Assembly (NCBI RefSeq): GCF_001468265.1
Contig: NZ_LNRZ01000003.1
Span: 1-64,000 of the forward strand
DNA length: 64,000 nucleotides
Source of the DNA: Sphingopyxis sp. H050
Lineage (GTDB): Bacteria; Pseudomonadota; Alphaproteobacteria; Sphingomonadales; Sphingomonadaceae
Reading direction: 5' to 3'
Within the stretch, counting starts at the first letter, position 1; each line of letters starts with the position of its first letter. The translations under genes and the position numbers were made by a program. Positions 33,646 to 42,150 of the stretch are shown here, in pieces. Below the pieces are notes generated by a model. It did not search any database, was not told the origin of the DNA, and saw only the letters and a list, made by a program, of their open reading frames with translations.

Positions 33646-34552
33646 TGTCCGGTCCTTCTTCGATACGTTCGATCATGATCGCGGCGTTGCCATTGGCTTC
33701 GCCGATGCTGCCGGACGCAAAATTGCGGCCGGCGACGGTTACTGGAACATTGCGCGGAATGGTTAACGGAATGATATCGCCGACCTCCAAAGAGAGGAGT
33801 TTGACCAAAGAAATTTCGGGACGCGCCAGAACCGAGCGCACGGGGACGCGAACCGTCTTGAGCGCGCCGTTCAGGGTCGAGGTCCAGACGGGGTCGACCG
33901 CGGGCACATCGCGCATCTCGGGGACCGGTTCGGCGCCCGCGATGCCGCGCAGCGCGGCCTGCGGATAGGCGCAAAGGATCGTCCGCCCCTCGAACACGCC
34001 GCCGCGCAGCGTGAAGCGCTGGACGACCAGTTCGTCGTCGGCGCGCACGGCGGCGAGCTTCGACGGATCGCTGGTGACGCAGTCGAGTTCTGGCTCGAGC
34101 CCCGACTTCCACGCCGCGGCGAGCTGCATGCCCATGTCGCGGCCGAGACGCGCGGCGAACCGCTCTTCGGCGTCGGTCAGGTCTTCGCGTTCGCCGCCAT
34201 TCTGCCCCTTGCCGCCATAGAAGATGTCGACGAGCTGGAGCACCAGCGGGCGGGTCGCGGCGAGCAGCACCGGGCCGCGGAGCGGCGGCGCATGATAGCG
34301 CCAGAACAGGCCCGGCGCGACTTCGCTGCACCAGTCGGCGAAGCGCATCTGGACCGTGGCCGAGCGTTCGACATTGACCGTCGGCGCGCCGAGCGCGCGG
34401 ACGAGATCGCGCAGGCTGCGCGCGAACTGGTTGCCGACGCTGTCGAGGACCGGGAAGGCATAGCTGTCCTCGGACTTGCGCAGCAGCAGCGACGCCTTCG
34501 CGTCGGCGGCCTGCTTGGCCGAGGCATCCACGGGTTTGGGTTCAAGGCTCAC
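33638..34552 (-). CDS. fliM: Flagellar switch protein FliM
   Basis: FliM is the C-ring protein that binds phospho-CheY and FliG. The 304-residue protein has the middle CheC-like domain (FYGGKGQNGGEREDLTDAEE with GRDMGMQLAAAWKSGLEPEL) and a C-terminal SpoA domain (LSLEVGDIIPLTIPRNVPVT). The N-terminal CheY-binding EIDALL-type motif is not obvious, so the chemotaxis contact may have diverged. It lies between fliL and fliN with overlaps at both ends. Confidence 0.92.
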   Translation of the reverse strand: MSLEPKPVDASAKQAADAKASLLLRKSEDSYAFPVLDSVGNQFARSLRDLVRALGAPTVNVERSATVQMRFADWCSEVAPGLFWRYHAPPLRGPVLLAATRPLVLQLVDIFYGGKGQNGGEREDLTDAEERFAARLGRDMGMQLAAAWKSGLEPELDCVTSDPSKLAAVRADDELVVQRFTLRGGVFEGRTILCAYPQAALRGIAGAEPVPEMRDVPAVDPVWTSTLNGALKTVRVPVRSVLARPEISLVKLLSLEVGDIIPLTIPRNVPVTVAGRNFASGSIGEANGNAAIMIERIEEGPDND

Positions 34553-35172
34553 TGGATCACCAGGCTCGTGAAATAGACATTGTCGACGCCGCCGAAGCCT
34601 TCCTTCTCGCGAAGGACGTCGTTGATCGCGTTGGTGAGCTGGCGCTGGAGCAATTGCTTGCCCTGCGACGTCGAGAGCAGCGCCGGATCCTGTTCGGCGA
34701 GCACCATCAGCACCGCCGAACGGATCGGCACCTGCTGGCGCTTGATGTTGGTGACGACCTTGCCGTCATAGAAGGTCGACAGGCTGATCCCGACCTGCAG
34801 GAAGCCCGAGCCGTCGGCGAGATTGGTGGTGAAGGCGTCGGGGATCGGGACGTAGGTGATCTCATATTTGCCGGGATCGACCTTGAACCGGTCGTTCGGG
34901 ACCGAGACGGTGCCGACCTTCAGCGGGGCTTCGCCGCCGCCCTCGCCGCCTTCGGCCGCGGCGGCTTCCTCGCCTGAGCTGCGGGCGACGAGCTTGGGGT
35001 AATGATCTTCGGGCTTCGCTTCATGCGCGCCGCCGAGGCCGCCGCCCAGATAGATGCCCGCGCCGGCGCCCGCGCTGATCAGCGCGGTGCCGCCGATGCC
35101 CAGCACCAGCAGTTTCTTCATCTTGCCGCCCTTCTTGGGTTCGGCGCCTTCGGGGGCTTTTTCCTTGCTCAT
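34549..35172 (-). CDS. fliL: Flagellar basal-body-associated protein FliL
   Basis: FliL supports the stators around the rod. The 207-residue protein has a Lys-rich cytoplasmic N-terminus, one membrane helix (LLVLGIGGTALISAGAGAGI), a Glu/Gly-rich linker and the periplasmic FliL domain (GKYEITYVPIPDAFTTNLAD, FLQVGISLSTFYDGKVVTNI, LTNAINDVLREKEGFGGVDN). The stop overlaps the fliM start. Confidence 0.93.
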   Translation of the reverse strand: MSKEKAPEGAEPKKGGKMKKLLVLGIGGTALISAGAGAGIYLGGGLGGAHEAKPEDHYPKLVARSSGEEAAAAEGGEGGGEAPLKVGTVSVPNDRFKVDPGKYEITYVPIPDAFTTNLADGSGFLQVGISLSTFYDGKVVTNIKRQQVPIRSAVLMVLAEQDPALLSTSQGKQLLQRQLTNAINDVLREKEGFGGVDNVYFTSLVIQ

Positions 35173-35189
35173 GGTCAGGTCCTTCCTGG

Positions 35190-36497
35190 TCAGGCAAAGC
35201 GGCCGCGGCGGTCCGCGGTGCGTTCGTCTAGGGTGGAGTCCGCCTGCTCGGCGGCGGTTTCGATCAGATGGCTGGTGTCGGGCGCGCCGCTGCGGCCCTG
35301 TCCCGGGTTTTGCTGCTGGCGGCCGGCTTCGGCCGGGGTGTGCGTCACCTGCGCATCGGCGACGCGGACGCCCTGCTGGCGCAGGTCCTCGACCAGGCGC
35401 GGCTGCGCGGCCGACACGATCGTCGCGGTCGCCTCATGCTGGGTGTCGAGGCGGACGGTCACGCCTTGGTCGCCGCTCAGCATCGACACGTCGAGGCGGC
35501 CAAGGTGACGCGGCATCAGGCGAAAGCTGATGTCGCCCTTGTCCGATTTGGTCGCCGCGATATCGGCGGCAAGCTGCGCGATCCACTGATCGTCGCTGGT
35601 CAGGTCGAGCGTGCGCTCGGCGACCGGCACGGCGCGGACGGCCTCGGCGAGCGGGGCGGCGCCCTGCAGATCGGGCTGCGCGAAGAGTATCGTCATCGAG
35701 GCAGCGACATCGACCGCCGGCTTGGCGGGCTTGGGTTCGATGGCGGCGAAGACGACCGTCTGCTGCGGCTGCGCGGCTTCGGGCTTGGCCGCGGCCAGCG
35801 GCTGCGGCATGGCCGCGCTCGCAGTGGCTTGGCGGCTCGTCGTCGGCGCAGCGGGCTTAGCCGCCTTTTCCGTGACAGGCTTGTCGGCGGCGGGCATCGC
35901 GGTGGCGACGATCGTCGCGGCGACGGGCGCTGCGACAATTTCGGCGACCAGCGGCGCGGCGGGCTGGACCGGCGCGGCTGCGGGTTCGCCGTCCGTCCCG
36001 GTTTCTGCGTCTGCGTCGGCCACGAGGGCAGGCTTGTGAGTGACGGGCGTCGCGGCCTTGAGCGGGGTCGCCACGGCGATCAGCAGGCTGGCGGCGGATG
36101 CGGCGTCGCCGGGCGCGGGAGCTGCGTCGGGTTTGGCCGAAGGCGCGGGCGTCTTGATCGCTGCCGTTTCGGGCGTGGCCGCCTCGACTGCAATTGCGAT
36201 GCCGGGTTGGGGCAGGCCGAACAGCGCGGCGGCCGGCGGCGCCGGGGTGGCGGCCGGAGCGGGCAGCGCTGCGACGCCGGGCGTCGGCGGGACGTCAGCG
36301 GTCCCCGGTGCGGTAAGCTGGACCGTGAACGGATTGGCGGCGCCCGGTGTGGCGCCCGGGGTCTTCGGCAGGCTCGCGAACAGCTGTTCGAAGCCGCCGT
36401 CTTCGGGCGTGCCGTTCGCGGGGGCTGCGGTTCCGAGCGCCGCGAGGATCGAGGCGAGGCCGGTCTGCGCCGGGGTCTGGCTGAGCGCGCCCATCAT
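35190..36497 (-). CDS. fliK: Flagellar hook-length control protein FliK
   Basis: FliK measures the hook and triggers the export switch. The 435-residue protein has a long Ala/Pro-rich, probably unfolded ruler region and the conserved C-terminal domain: ISFRLMPRHLGRLDVSMLSG, DQGVTVRLDTQHEATATIVS and LVEDLRQQGVRVADAQVTHT. The order fliJ-fliK-fliL supports the call. The start overlaps the fliJ stop. Confidence 0.9.
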   Translation of the reverse strand: MMGALSQTPAQTGLASILAALGTAAPANGTPEDGGFEQLFASLPKTPGATPGAANPFTVQLTAPGTADVPPTPGVAALPAPAATPAPPAAALFGLPQPGIAIAVEAATPETAAIKTPAPSAKPDAAPAPGDAASAASLLIAVATPLKAATPVTHKPALVADADAETGTDGEPAAAPVQPAAPLVAEIVAAPVAATIVATAMPAADKPVTEKAAKPAAPTTSRQATASAAMPQPLAAAKPEAAQPQQTVVFAAIEPKPAKPAVDVAASMTILFAQPDLQGAAPLAEAVRAVPVAERTLDLTSDDQWIAQLAADIAATKSDKGDISFRLMPRHLGRLDVSMLSGDQGVTVRLDTQHEATATIVSAAQPRLVEDLRQQGVRVADAQVTHTPAEAGRQQQNPGQGRSGAPDTSHLIETAAEQADSTLDERTADRRGRFA

Positions 36498-36937
36498 GCC
36501 GCACCGCCGTCGAGCAGGCGCAGGCTCATCGCGCGGCGGCGATGCGGGCGGTTGGCGTCGGTGCGGCGTTCCAGCTCGACCTCGGCCGAACGGCGGCTGC
36601 GTTCATAGAGGCGCACGGCCGATTCTTCTTTCACCATCGCGCTCTGCGCGACGATGCCGGCTTCGTCGCGGCGCACGCTGGCGTTGACGAGCGGGGCCGC
36701 GAGATTTTCCTTGGCCATGTCGAGCCGCATGCCGAGTTCGCCGATCGTGTTGAGCGCGCGGCCGGCAATGGCGCCCTTGGCCATCGCGAGGTCGGCGCGC
36801 AGCGCTTCGAGGCGCTTCGACAGTTCGACCAGGCTCGCGAGCTCGCCGGTGGCGCGGGCGAGATTGGCTTCGGCCATCTGATGTTCGACGGTGCGCACGC
36901 GAATGATACGTTTGCGGCGTGCGGTGCGGGCGTTCAT
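36494..36937 (-). CDS. fliJ: Flagellar export chaperone FliJ
   Basis: FliJ is the coiled-coil stalk of the export ATPase. The 147-residue protein is highly charged and helical (EANLARATGELASLVELSKR, LEALRADLAMAKGAI and ERSRRSAEVELERRTDANRP). FliJ is poorly conserved, but size, coiled-coil nature and location between fliI and fliK fit. It overlaps both neighbours by four bases. Confidence 0.83.
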   Translation of the reverse strand: MNARTARRKRIIRVRTVEHQMAEANLARATGELASLVELSKRLEALRADLAMAKGAIAGRALNTIGELGMRLDMAKENLAAPLVNASVRRDEAGIVAQSAMVKEESAVRLYERSRRSAEVELERRTDANRPHRRRAMSLRLLDGGAA

Positions 36938-38265
36938 GCAGAATATCCTTCGATCAGGGCCTGGCGGGAATTTTCGAAATCGACCTGTGCGTTCGCGGGC
37001 TGCGAGACGAAGGCCAGCTGGTGGGCGTGATGCGCGATCGCCTCGTCCAGCACCGGATCGGCGCCGGCGACATAGGCGCCCATCAGCATCAGGTCGCGAT
37101 TCTCTTCATAGGCCGACCACAGCTGGCGAAAGCGCGCGGCGGCGGCAGCATGGTCGGGATCGACCGAATCGGCCATCGTGCGAGATAGCGAGCGCGCGAC
37201 GTCGATCGCGGGATAGACGCCCTGCTCGGCAAGCGTGCGCGACAGGATGATATGGCCGTCGACGATCGCGCGCGCGCTGTCGACGACGGGGTCGTCGATG
37301 TCGCCGCCGTCGGCGAGGACGGTGTAGAGCGCGGTGATCGATCCGCCGGTCAGATTGTCGTTGCCCGCGCGCTCGACGAGTGAGGGGATCAGCGCGAAGG
37401 TCGAGGGCGGATAGCCCTTCATCGTCGGCGGCTCGCCGAGCGTCAGCCCGATCTCGCGCTGCGCGTGGGCGACGCGGGTCAGGCTGTCGATCAGCAGCAG
37501 CACCTTCTTGCCGTCGGCGCGGAACGATTCCGCGATCGCTGTCGCGCGCATGGCGGCGCGCAGGCGGAGGAGCGGCGGATGATCGGCGGGCACCGCGACG
37601 ACGACCGACTTCTTGCGGACCGCGGGCGGCAGCTTGGTTTCGACGAAGTCGCTGACTTCGCGGCTGCGTTCGCCGATCAGGCCGACGACGATCACGTCGC
37701 ATTCGGTGCCGGCGATCATCTGGCCCATCAGCACCGACTTGCCGACGCCCGAGCCCGCGATGATCGCGACGCGCTGGCCTTCGCCGACGGTGAGCAGACC
37801 GTTGATCGCACGCACGCCCATATTGAGCGGCTTGGTCACGCGGCCGCGGCGCAGCGGATTGACCTTGCGGCCGGCGAGCGGCCACTGGAACTGCGACTTG
37901 ACCGGCGGGCGGCCGTCGAGCGGATTGCCCTGCGCGTCGATGATACGGCCGAGTAGCGCCTTGCCGACGGGAACCATCGAGCTGGCGCCATGCGGTTCAA
38001 CCGGCGCGCCGGTGACGAGCGGCATGTTGGTGTCGAAGGGGAGGACAAGGCTGCGGTGACCGCGGAAGCCGACGACCTCGCCATAGACATAGTCGCCCGT
38101 CGCCGACTTGATACGGACATTGCTGCCGAGCGGCTGCGGGAAGCCCGACACTTCGAGCATGATGCCCTCATGCGCGACGAGCGTGCCGATCCGGCGCGGG
38201 CTGGCGTCGGCCAGATCGACGGGGGCGAGCAGATGTTCGGCCGAGAGGGCGAGGCGGCGCGTCAT
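36934..38265 (-). CDS. fliI: Flagellar export ATPase FliI
   Basis: FliI is the F1-beta-like ATPase that energises export. The 443-residue protein has Walker A GSGVGKS (residues 171-177) in RVAIIAGSGVGKSVLMGQMI, Walker B KVLLLIDSLTRVAHAQREIG and the signature GEPPTMKGYPPSTFALIPSL. The start at 38265 is chosen because it overlaps the fliH stop in ATGA and matches family length; the open frame continues upstream inside fliH but is not FliI-like. Confidence 0.96.
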   Translation of the reverse strand: MTRRLALSAEHLLAPVDLADASPRRIGTLVAHEGIMLEVSGFPQPLGSNVRIKSATGDYVYGEVVGFRGHRSLVLPFDTNMPLVTGAPVEPHGASSMVPVGKALLGRIIDAQGNPLDGRPPVKSQFQWPLAGRKVNPLRRGRVTKPLNMGVRAINGLLTVGEGQRVAIIAGSGVGKSVLMGQMIAGTECDVIVVGLIGERSREVSDFVETKLPPAVRKKSVVVAVPADHPPLLRLRAAMRATAIAESFRADGKKVLLLIDSLTRVAHAQREIGLTLGEPPTMKGYPPSTFALIPSLVERAGNDNLTGGSITALYTVLADGGDIDDPVVDSARAIVDGHIILSRTLAEQGVYPAIDVARSLSRTMADSVDPDHAAAAARFRQLWSAYEENRDLMLMGAYVAGADPVLDEAIAHHAHQLAFVSQPANAQVDFENSRQALIEGYSA

Positions 38266-38858
38266 GCGTCGACGCCTTCGCCGCCGAGCGCGGCGCGCAG
38301 CTCGGTCAGATAGACGGCGCGGCCATGTTCGATCCAGCCGGCCGAGGTCTCGATGCGGACGGTGCCGCGGATCATCGACGGGTCGGCCTCGATCGGCAGC
38401 GCAAGCGGGGCCTCCATCAGCAGCACGGCGTCGGCGGGATGGACCCACAACGTGCGCGCCTTGTCGGCCTCGGCGACCATCGCGGCGGCGGTTTCGGCCT
38501 GCGCCTTCAGCCATTCGGCGTCGATTGGGGCGGTGTCGACAATTTGACGCACCAGCCGCTCGACGGTTTCGGCGATCAGCTGCGCCAGTTCTTCGCTGGG
38601 TTCGTCCTGCAGCGCTTCGGCGGCGGCGACAAGCGCGAGCAGCTGGCCGCGTTCGACCGCAAAAGCGGTTTCGGCGAGGCGCTGGCCTTCGGCAAGTCCC
38701 AGCGCAAACGGATCGTCGGCTTCCGGTTCGGATTCGACATCGAAGGCCATCGACGGGCGCGCGGGCGCGCCGCCGAAGTTGAGCGGACGGAAGCCGCGGC
38801 CCTGCGCCATGGCATTCGCCAGCGAAATGACGGTCGCTTCGGCCGAACGGTCAGACAT
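38262..38858 (-). CDS. fliH: Flagellar export regulator FliH
   Basis: FliH dimerises and docks FliI to the C ring. The 198-residue protein has an acidic middle (SEPEADDPFALGLAEGQRLA), a coiled coil and a V-ATPase-E-like C-terminal domain (LIAETVERLVRQIVDTAPID). FliH is weakly conserved; position between fliG and fliI makes the identity likely. It overlaps fliG by eight bases. Confidence 0.85.
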   Translation of the reverse strand: MSDRSAEATVISLANAMAQGRGFRPLNFGGAPARPSMAFDVESEPEADDPFALGLAEGQRLAETAFAVERGQLLALVAAAEALQDEPSEELAQLIAETVERLVRQIVDTAPIDAEWLKAQAETAAAMVAEADKARTLWVHPADAVLLMEAPLALPIEADPSMIRGTVRIETSAGWIEHGRAVYLTELRAALGGEGVDA

Positions 38859-39888
38859 AGTCGTCGCCCGCCCCCGCGATCATGATTTCGCCCGAGGCGG
38901 CCATCTGACGGACGATCTGCATGATCGCCTTCTGCGCCTCGTCGACATCGACGCGCTTGACCATCGTCATCTCGGCCATCTCGTCGCGGATCGTTTCCGA
39001 CGCGCGCTTCGACATGGTGGCGAGGCAGCGGTCGACCATATCCTCGTCGGTGCCCTTGAGCGCGATCGCGAGCTGCGCCGCGTCGACCGAGCGAAGGACG
39101 GTGCCGAGGTTCTTGGCGTCGAGATCGCGCAGATTTTCGAAGATGAACATCTCTTCCTCGATCGTCTGGGCGAGAATCTTGTCGCTCTTCTTGAGCGCCC
39201 GGATCGTGCGTTCGCTGAGCTGCTTCGGCATCTTCTTCATGATCTTGGCGACATCGCTGGGTCCGCCGATCGCCTGCTTGGCGACGCGCTGGCCGCCGAC
39301 ATTCGCGCTGGCGAGCACGGCTTCCAGATCCTCGATCGCGGCGGCGGGAACGGCGGTCAGCTGCGCGGCGCGCAGCACCAGTTCGGCCTGCAGCGTCTCG
39401 TCGAGAATTTCGATCGCACGCGCGGCGACGTCGGGTATCAGCACCGACAGGATCAAGGCGCCGACCTGCGGATGTTCGTTGGCGAGCAGCGCGCTGATCG
39501 CGTCGACATCCATCCAGCGCAGCATTTCGAGCGACGCGGCGCTCGACTGCGGCGCGACGGCGGCGAGGATATTGTCGGCGCGCACATTGCCCACGGCCTG
39601 ATTGATCACCGTGCGGATGCGCACGTCGGCGCCGACCGCGAGCGCGCTGACGCCGCGGCTCTGGTTGACGAACTGGTCGAGCGCCTGCTCGATCTGGCCT
39701 TCGCTGGCGTTCGCGGTGTCGAACATCGACTTGGCGAGCTGGCGCACTTCGTCGGCATCGAGATGCTTCAGGATCGTCGCGGCTTCTTCTTCCTCGAGCA
39801 GCATCAGCAGGATGGCGGCGGCCGAGGCGCCTTCGAGTCCGGGCTTTGCCTTCAAAGCGGGAGCGTCCATGTCGACTTCGTCAACCAC
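38851..39888 (-). CDS. fliG: Flagellar motor switch protein FliG
   Basis: FliG is the rotor protein that meets MotA and generates torque. The 345-residue protein has the N-terminal FliF-binding domain (SAAAILLMLLEEEEAATILK), the middle EHPQVGALILSVLIPDVAAR and the C-terminal torque domain (FIFENLRDLDAKNLGTVLRS, IALKGTDEDMVDRCLATMSK with RASETIRDEMAEM). All are diagnostic. It overlaps fliF by eight bases. Confidence 0.96.
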   Translation of the reverse strand: MVDEVDMDAPALKAKPGLEGASAAAILLMLLEEEEAATILKHLDADEVRQLAKSMFDTANASEGQIEQALDQFVNQSRGVSALAVGADVRIRTVINQAVGNVRADNILAAVAPQSSAASLEMLRWMDVDAISALLANEHPQVGALILSVLIPDVAARAIEILDETLQAELVLRAAQLTAVPAAAIEDLEAVLASANVGGQRVAKQAIGGPSDVAKIMKKMPKQLSERTIRALKKSDKILAQTIEEEMFIFENLRDLDAKNLGTVLRSVDAAQLAIALKGTDEDMVDRCLATMSKRASETIRDEMAEMTMVKRVDVDEAQKAIMQIVRQMAASGEIMIAGAGDDYV

Positions 39889-41548
39889 GCGCGCCCTCCT
39901 GCATCAGCTGGCGGACGACGAGCGCAGCGCGCGCCGAATCCTGGCGGACGAAGGCGCGGACGAGGTTGGCGCGCGCTTCATAGCTCGGCGCGGCCTCGAT
40001 CATCTCGAGGGTGATTTCACGGTTGCTGCCGGCGCTCGGCGCGGCGAGCGCCTGGCGGTCGGCGACCGCGAGCAGGCTTTCCTCGATCTGCGTCTCGCGT
40101 TCGGCGCGGGCGGCGGCGCGGGCCTTCGCCGACTTGATCATCGGGCGACCGATGAACAGGAAGGCGAGCAGCGCGGCGACGATCGCGCCGACCTGCTTGA
40201 GCAGCGGCATGAACCAGCTCTCTTCATAAAAAGCGGGGGCGACTTCTTCGACCTTGGCGAAGGGGCGCTGGCTGATCGCGACCTGGTCGCCGCGGGTGGC
40301 GTCGAAGCCCACCGCGCCCTTCACCAGCCCGTCGATCTTGCTGATGTCGGCCTGCGTCAGCGCCTTCTTGCCCTGATTGAGCGCGACCGCGACCGACACG
40401 CGCTTCAAGCGGCCCTGCGGATTGTGCGTCACCGAAATCTCGCGGCCGACTTCATAGGCGCGCGTGGCGTTTTCGTTGCTGTTGGTCTGCGCGGCGGGCG
40501 CGGCACCGGGGGCCGAGGGAAGCGGGGCCTTGTCGGTGACGGTCGAGGCCTGCGGCGGCTGGTTCGACAGTGCGCCGGGAATGCCGACGGCGGGCGCATT
40601 GCCTTCGCCGCTGACGGTGCGCGTGACTTGTTCGCTGGTGAGCGCGCGGTCGTTCTCGGGGAAGCTTTCGCGCGTCGCCTGGCTTTCGGACATGTCGACG
40701 TCGGCGTGGACTTCGACGGTATAATTGCCGGCGCCGAGCATCGGCCCGAGCAGCGTGTCGAGCGCGCGGCGGAAACGGTCCTCCATCTGCGTCTGCAACT
40801 GGAAGGCCATCATGTCGCTGCTCGATGCAGTGTCCGACAGCAGCGCGCCGCGCTGGTCGATCACCGAAACCTGGTCGGCGTTCATGCCGGGGACCGACGA
40901 GGCGACGAGGAAGCGGATTGCCTGCACCTGGCCTTCGCTGAGCGAACGGCCGTTCTGCAGCGTCAGCATGACCGACGCGGTTGCCGGCTTGTCGTCGCGG
41001 ACGAACAGGCTCGGCTCGGCGGCGGCGATGTGGATGCGGGCGGTCTTGACCGCGTCGATCGCCTCGATCGTGCGGGCGAGGTCGGCTTCGCGCGCCGAGC
41101 GCAGCGTTTCGCCCTCGATCGCGCGGCTCGACCCCATCGGCAGCGAGGCGATCAGGCTGTCGCCGCTCGGCGCCGCCTTGGGCAGGCCTTGGCCTGCCAG
41201 CGTGATACGCGCCTGATGCAGCTTGTCGGCGTCGACGGTCAGCGCGCCAGTGCCGGGGTCGATCGTGTGGCCGATGCCCGCGGTCTGCAGCGCATCGGCG
41301 ACCGCGGCCTTGTCGCCGTCGTCGAGCCCCGCGAACAGCTGCGCCTGCGGCGCGGCGGCGGTCATGAAATAGGCAAGCGCGGCGATGCCGATCGCGCTGG
41401 TCATCGCGATCGCGGGCAGCGCACGCTGGACGGCGGGCTGGCGGACGAACTGGGTCAGCGGCGCGAGCCGGTTGCCGCCCATGATCGGGGCGGGCAGGCG
41501 GTTCGGATGTCCGTTGTCGACGGAGGTAAGGGTCTGAGCTTCGGCCAT
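39881..41548 (-). CDS. fliF: MS-ring protein FliF
   Basis: FliF forms the MS ring in the inner membrane, the base for flagellar assembly. The 555-residue protein has an N-terminal membrane helix (ALPAIAMTSAIGIAALAYFM), ring-building motifs (LFAGLDDGDKAAVADALQTA, HQARITLAGQGLPKAAPSGD, SREADLARTIEAIDA-like region), a long variable linker, a second membrane helix (VGAIVAALLAFLFIGRPMIK) and a FliG-binding tail. It follows fliE by three bases. Confidence 0.95.
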   Translation of the reverse strand: MAEAQTLTSVDNGHPNRLPAPIMGGNRLAPLTQFVRQPAVQRALPAIAMTSAIGIAALAYFMTAAAPQAQLFAGLDDGDKAAVADALQTAGIGHTIDPGTGALTVDADKLHQARITLAGQGLPKAAPSGDSLIASLPMGSSRAIEGETLRSAREADLARTIEAIDAVKTARIHIAAAEPSLFVRDDKPATASVMLTLQNGRSLSEGQVQAIRFLVASSVPGMNADQVSVIDQRGALLSDTASSSDMMAFQLQTQMEDRFRRALDTLLGPMLGAGNYTVEVHADVDMSESQATRESFPENDRALTSEQVTRTVSGEGNAPAVGIPGALSNQPPQASTVTDKAPLPSAPGAAPAAQTNSNENATRAYEVGREISVTHNPQGRLKRVSVAVALNQGKKALTQADISKIDGLVKGAVGFDATRGDQVAISQRPFAKVEEVAPAFYEESWFMPLLKQVGAIVAALLAFLFIGRPMIKSAKARAAARAERETQIEESLLAVADRQALAAPSAGSNREITLEMIEAAPSYEARANLVRAFVRQDSARAALVVRQLMQEGARG

Positions 41549-41551
41549 GGG

Positions 41552-41905
41552 TTACACCGGCATGTTCATGATGTCGCGATAGGCGGAGAGGAGCTTGTTG
41601 CGGACTTGCAGCGTGGTCTCGAAACCGAGCGAGGCCTTCTGGCGCTCGATCATCACGCTGACGATGTCGTGCGTGTCGCCGCGCTCATAGGCTTCGCTGA
41701 GTTCGCTCGCCTTCGCCTGCTGAGCGTTGACCTGTTGCAGCGCATTGCTGATCGCGGCGCCGAAATTGGGGGTGCCCCCGACCGCGCCGGCGCCATCGTC
41801 GAGGCCGCCGGCGGCGCCGCGGCCCGCGGCGCGCTGCAGCGCCTGGTTCTGATTGAGAATCGTGCTGCGCATCTGGAGCAGCCGGCTCGGGTCAATCGTG
41901 CTCAT
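41552..41905 (-). CDS. fliE: Rod-MS-ring junction protein FliE
   Basis: FliE links the MS ring to the rod. The 117-residue protein has a Gly/Ala-rich N-terminal half and the conserved C-terminal helix ANELSEAYERG-like region followed by DTHDIVSVMIERQKASLGFE and TTLQVRNKLLSAYRDIMNMP, the FliE signature. It is first in the 15-gene run to flhB, behind a perfect sigma-54 site. Confidence 0.93.
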   Translation of the reverse strand: MSTIDPSRLLQMRSTILNQNQALQRAAGRGAAGGLDDGAGAVGGTPNFGAAISNALQQVNAQQAKASELSEAYERGDTHDIVSVMIERQKASLGFETTLQVRNKLLSAYRDIMNMPV

Positions 41906-41955
41906 GGTGTTTTATCCGTCCGAATGAGCGGCATCGCGCCGCACACAAAGAGTGA

Positions 41956-41971
41956 TGCAAAGCGCGTGCCA
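41956..41971 (-). promoter_or_regulatory. Sigma-54 promoter of the fliE-flhB operon
   Basis: On the minus strand TGGCACG-CGCT-TTGCA is a perfect match to the sigma-54 consensus. The start would be near 41944, about 40 bases before the fliE ATG. The fifteen genes that follow are adjacent or overlapping, with no internal terminator seen. Confidence 0.88.
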
Positions 41972-42056
41972 AAATATTATTTGGCGGATTTCCAAGGGAA
42001 TGAGCGTCGGGAGGCGAGGCTTAACACGCCTTTCGGCATTTTTTTGACGCCGCCGC

Positions 42057-42083
42057 TTAAGCCCCGCCGCCGTTCGCCGTTAC
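42057..42083 (+). promoter_or_regulatory. Sigma-28 promoter of fliC
   Basis: TTAA (42057-42060), a 15-base spacer and GCCGTTAC (42076-42083) fit the pattern shared with flgM, fliD and motA. Transcription would start near 42090, about 60 bases before the fliC ATG. Confidence 0.75.
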
Positions 42084-42150
42084 TGCTTTCGTGACCGCTC
42101 CTCGAGCCCTCACATCACGGGAATGGCCATCGAGGCCGGAAAGGAACAAC

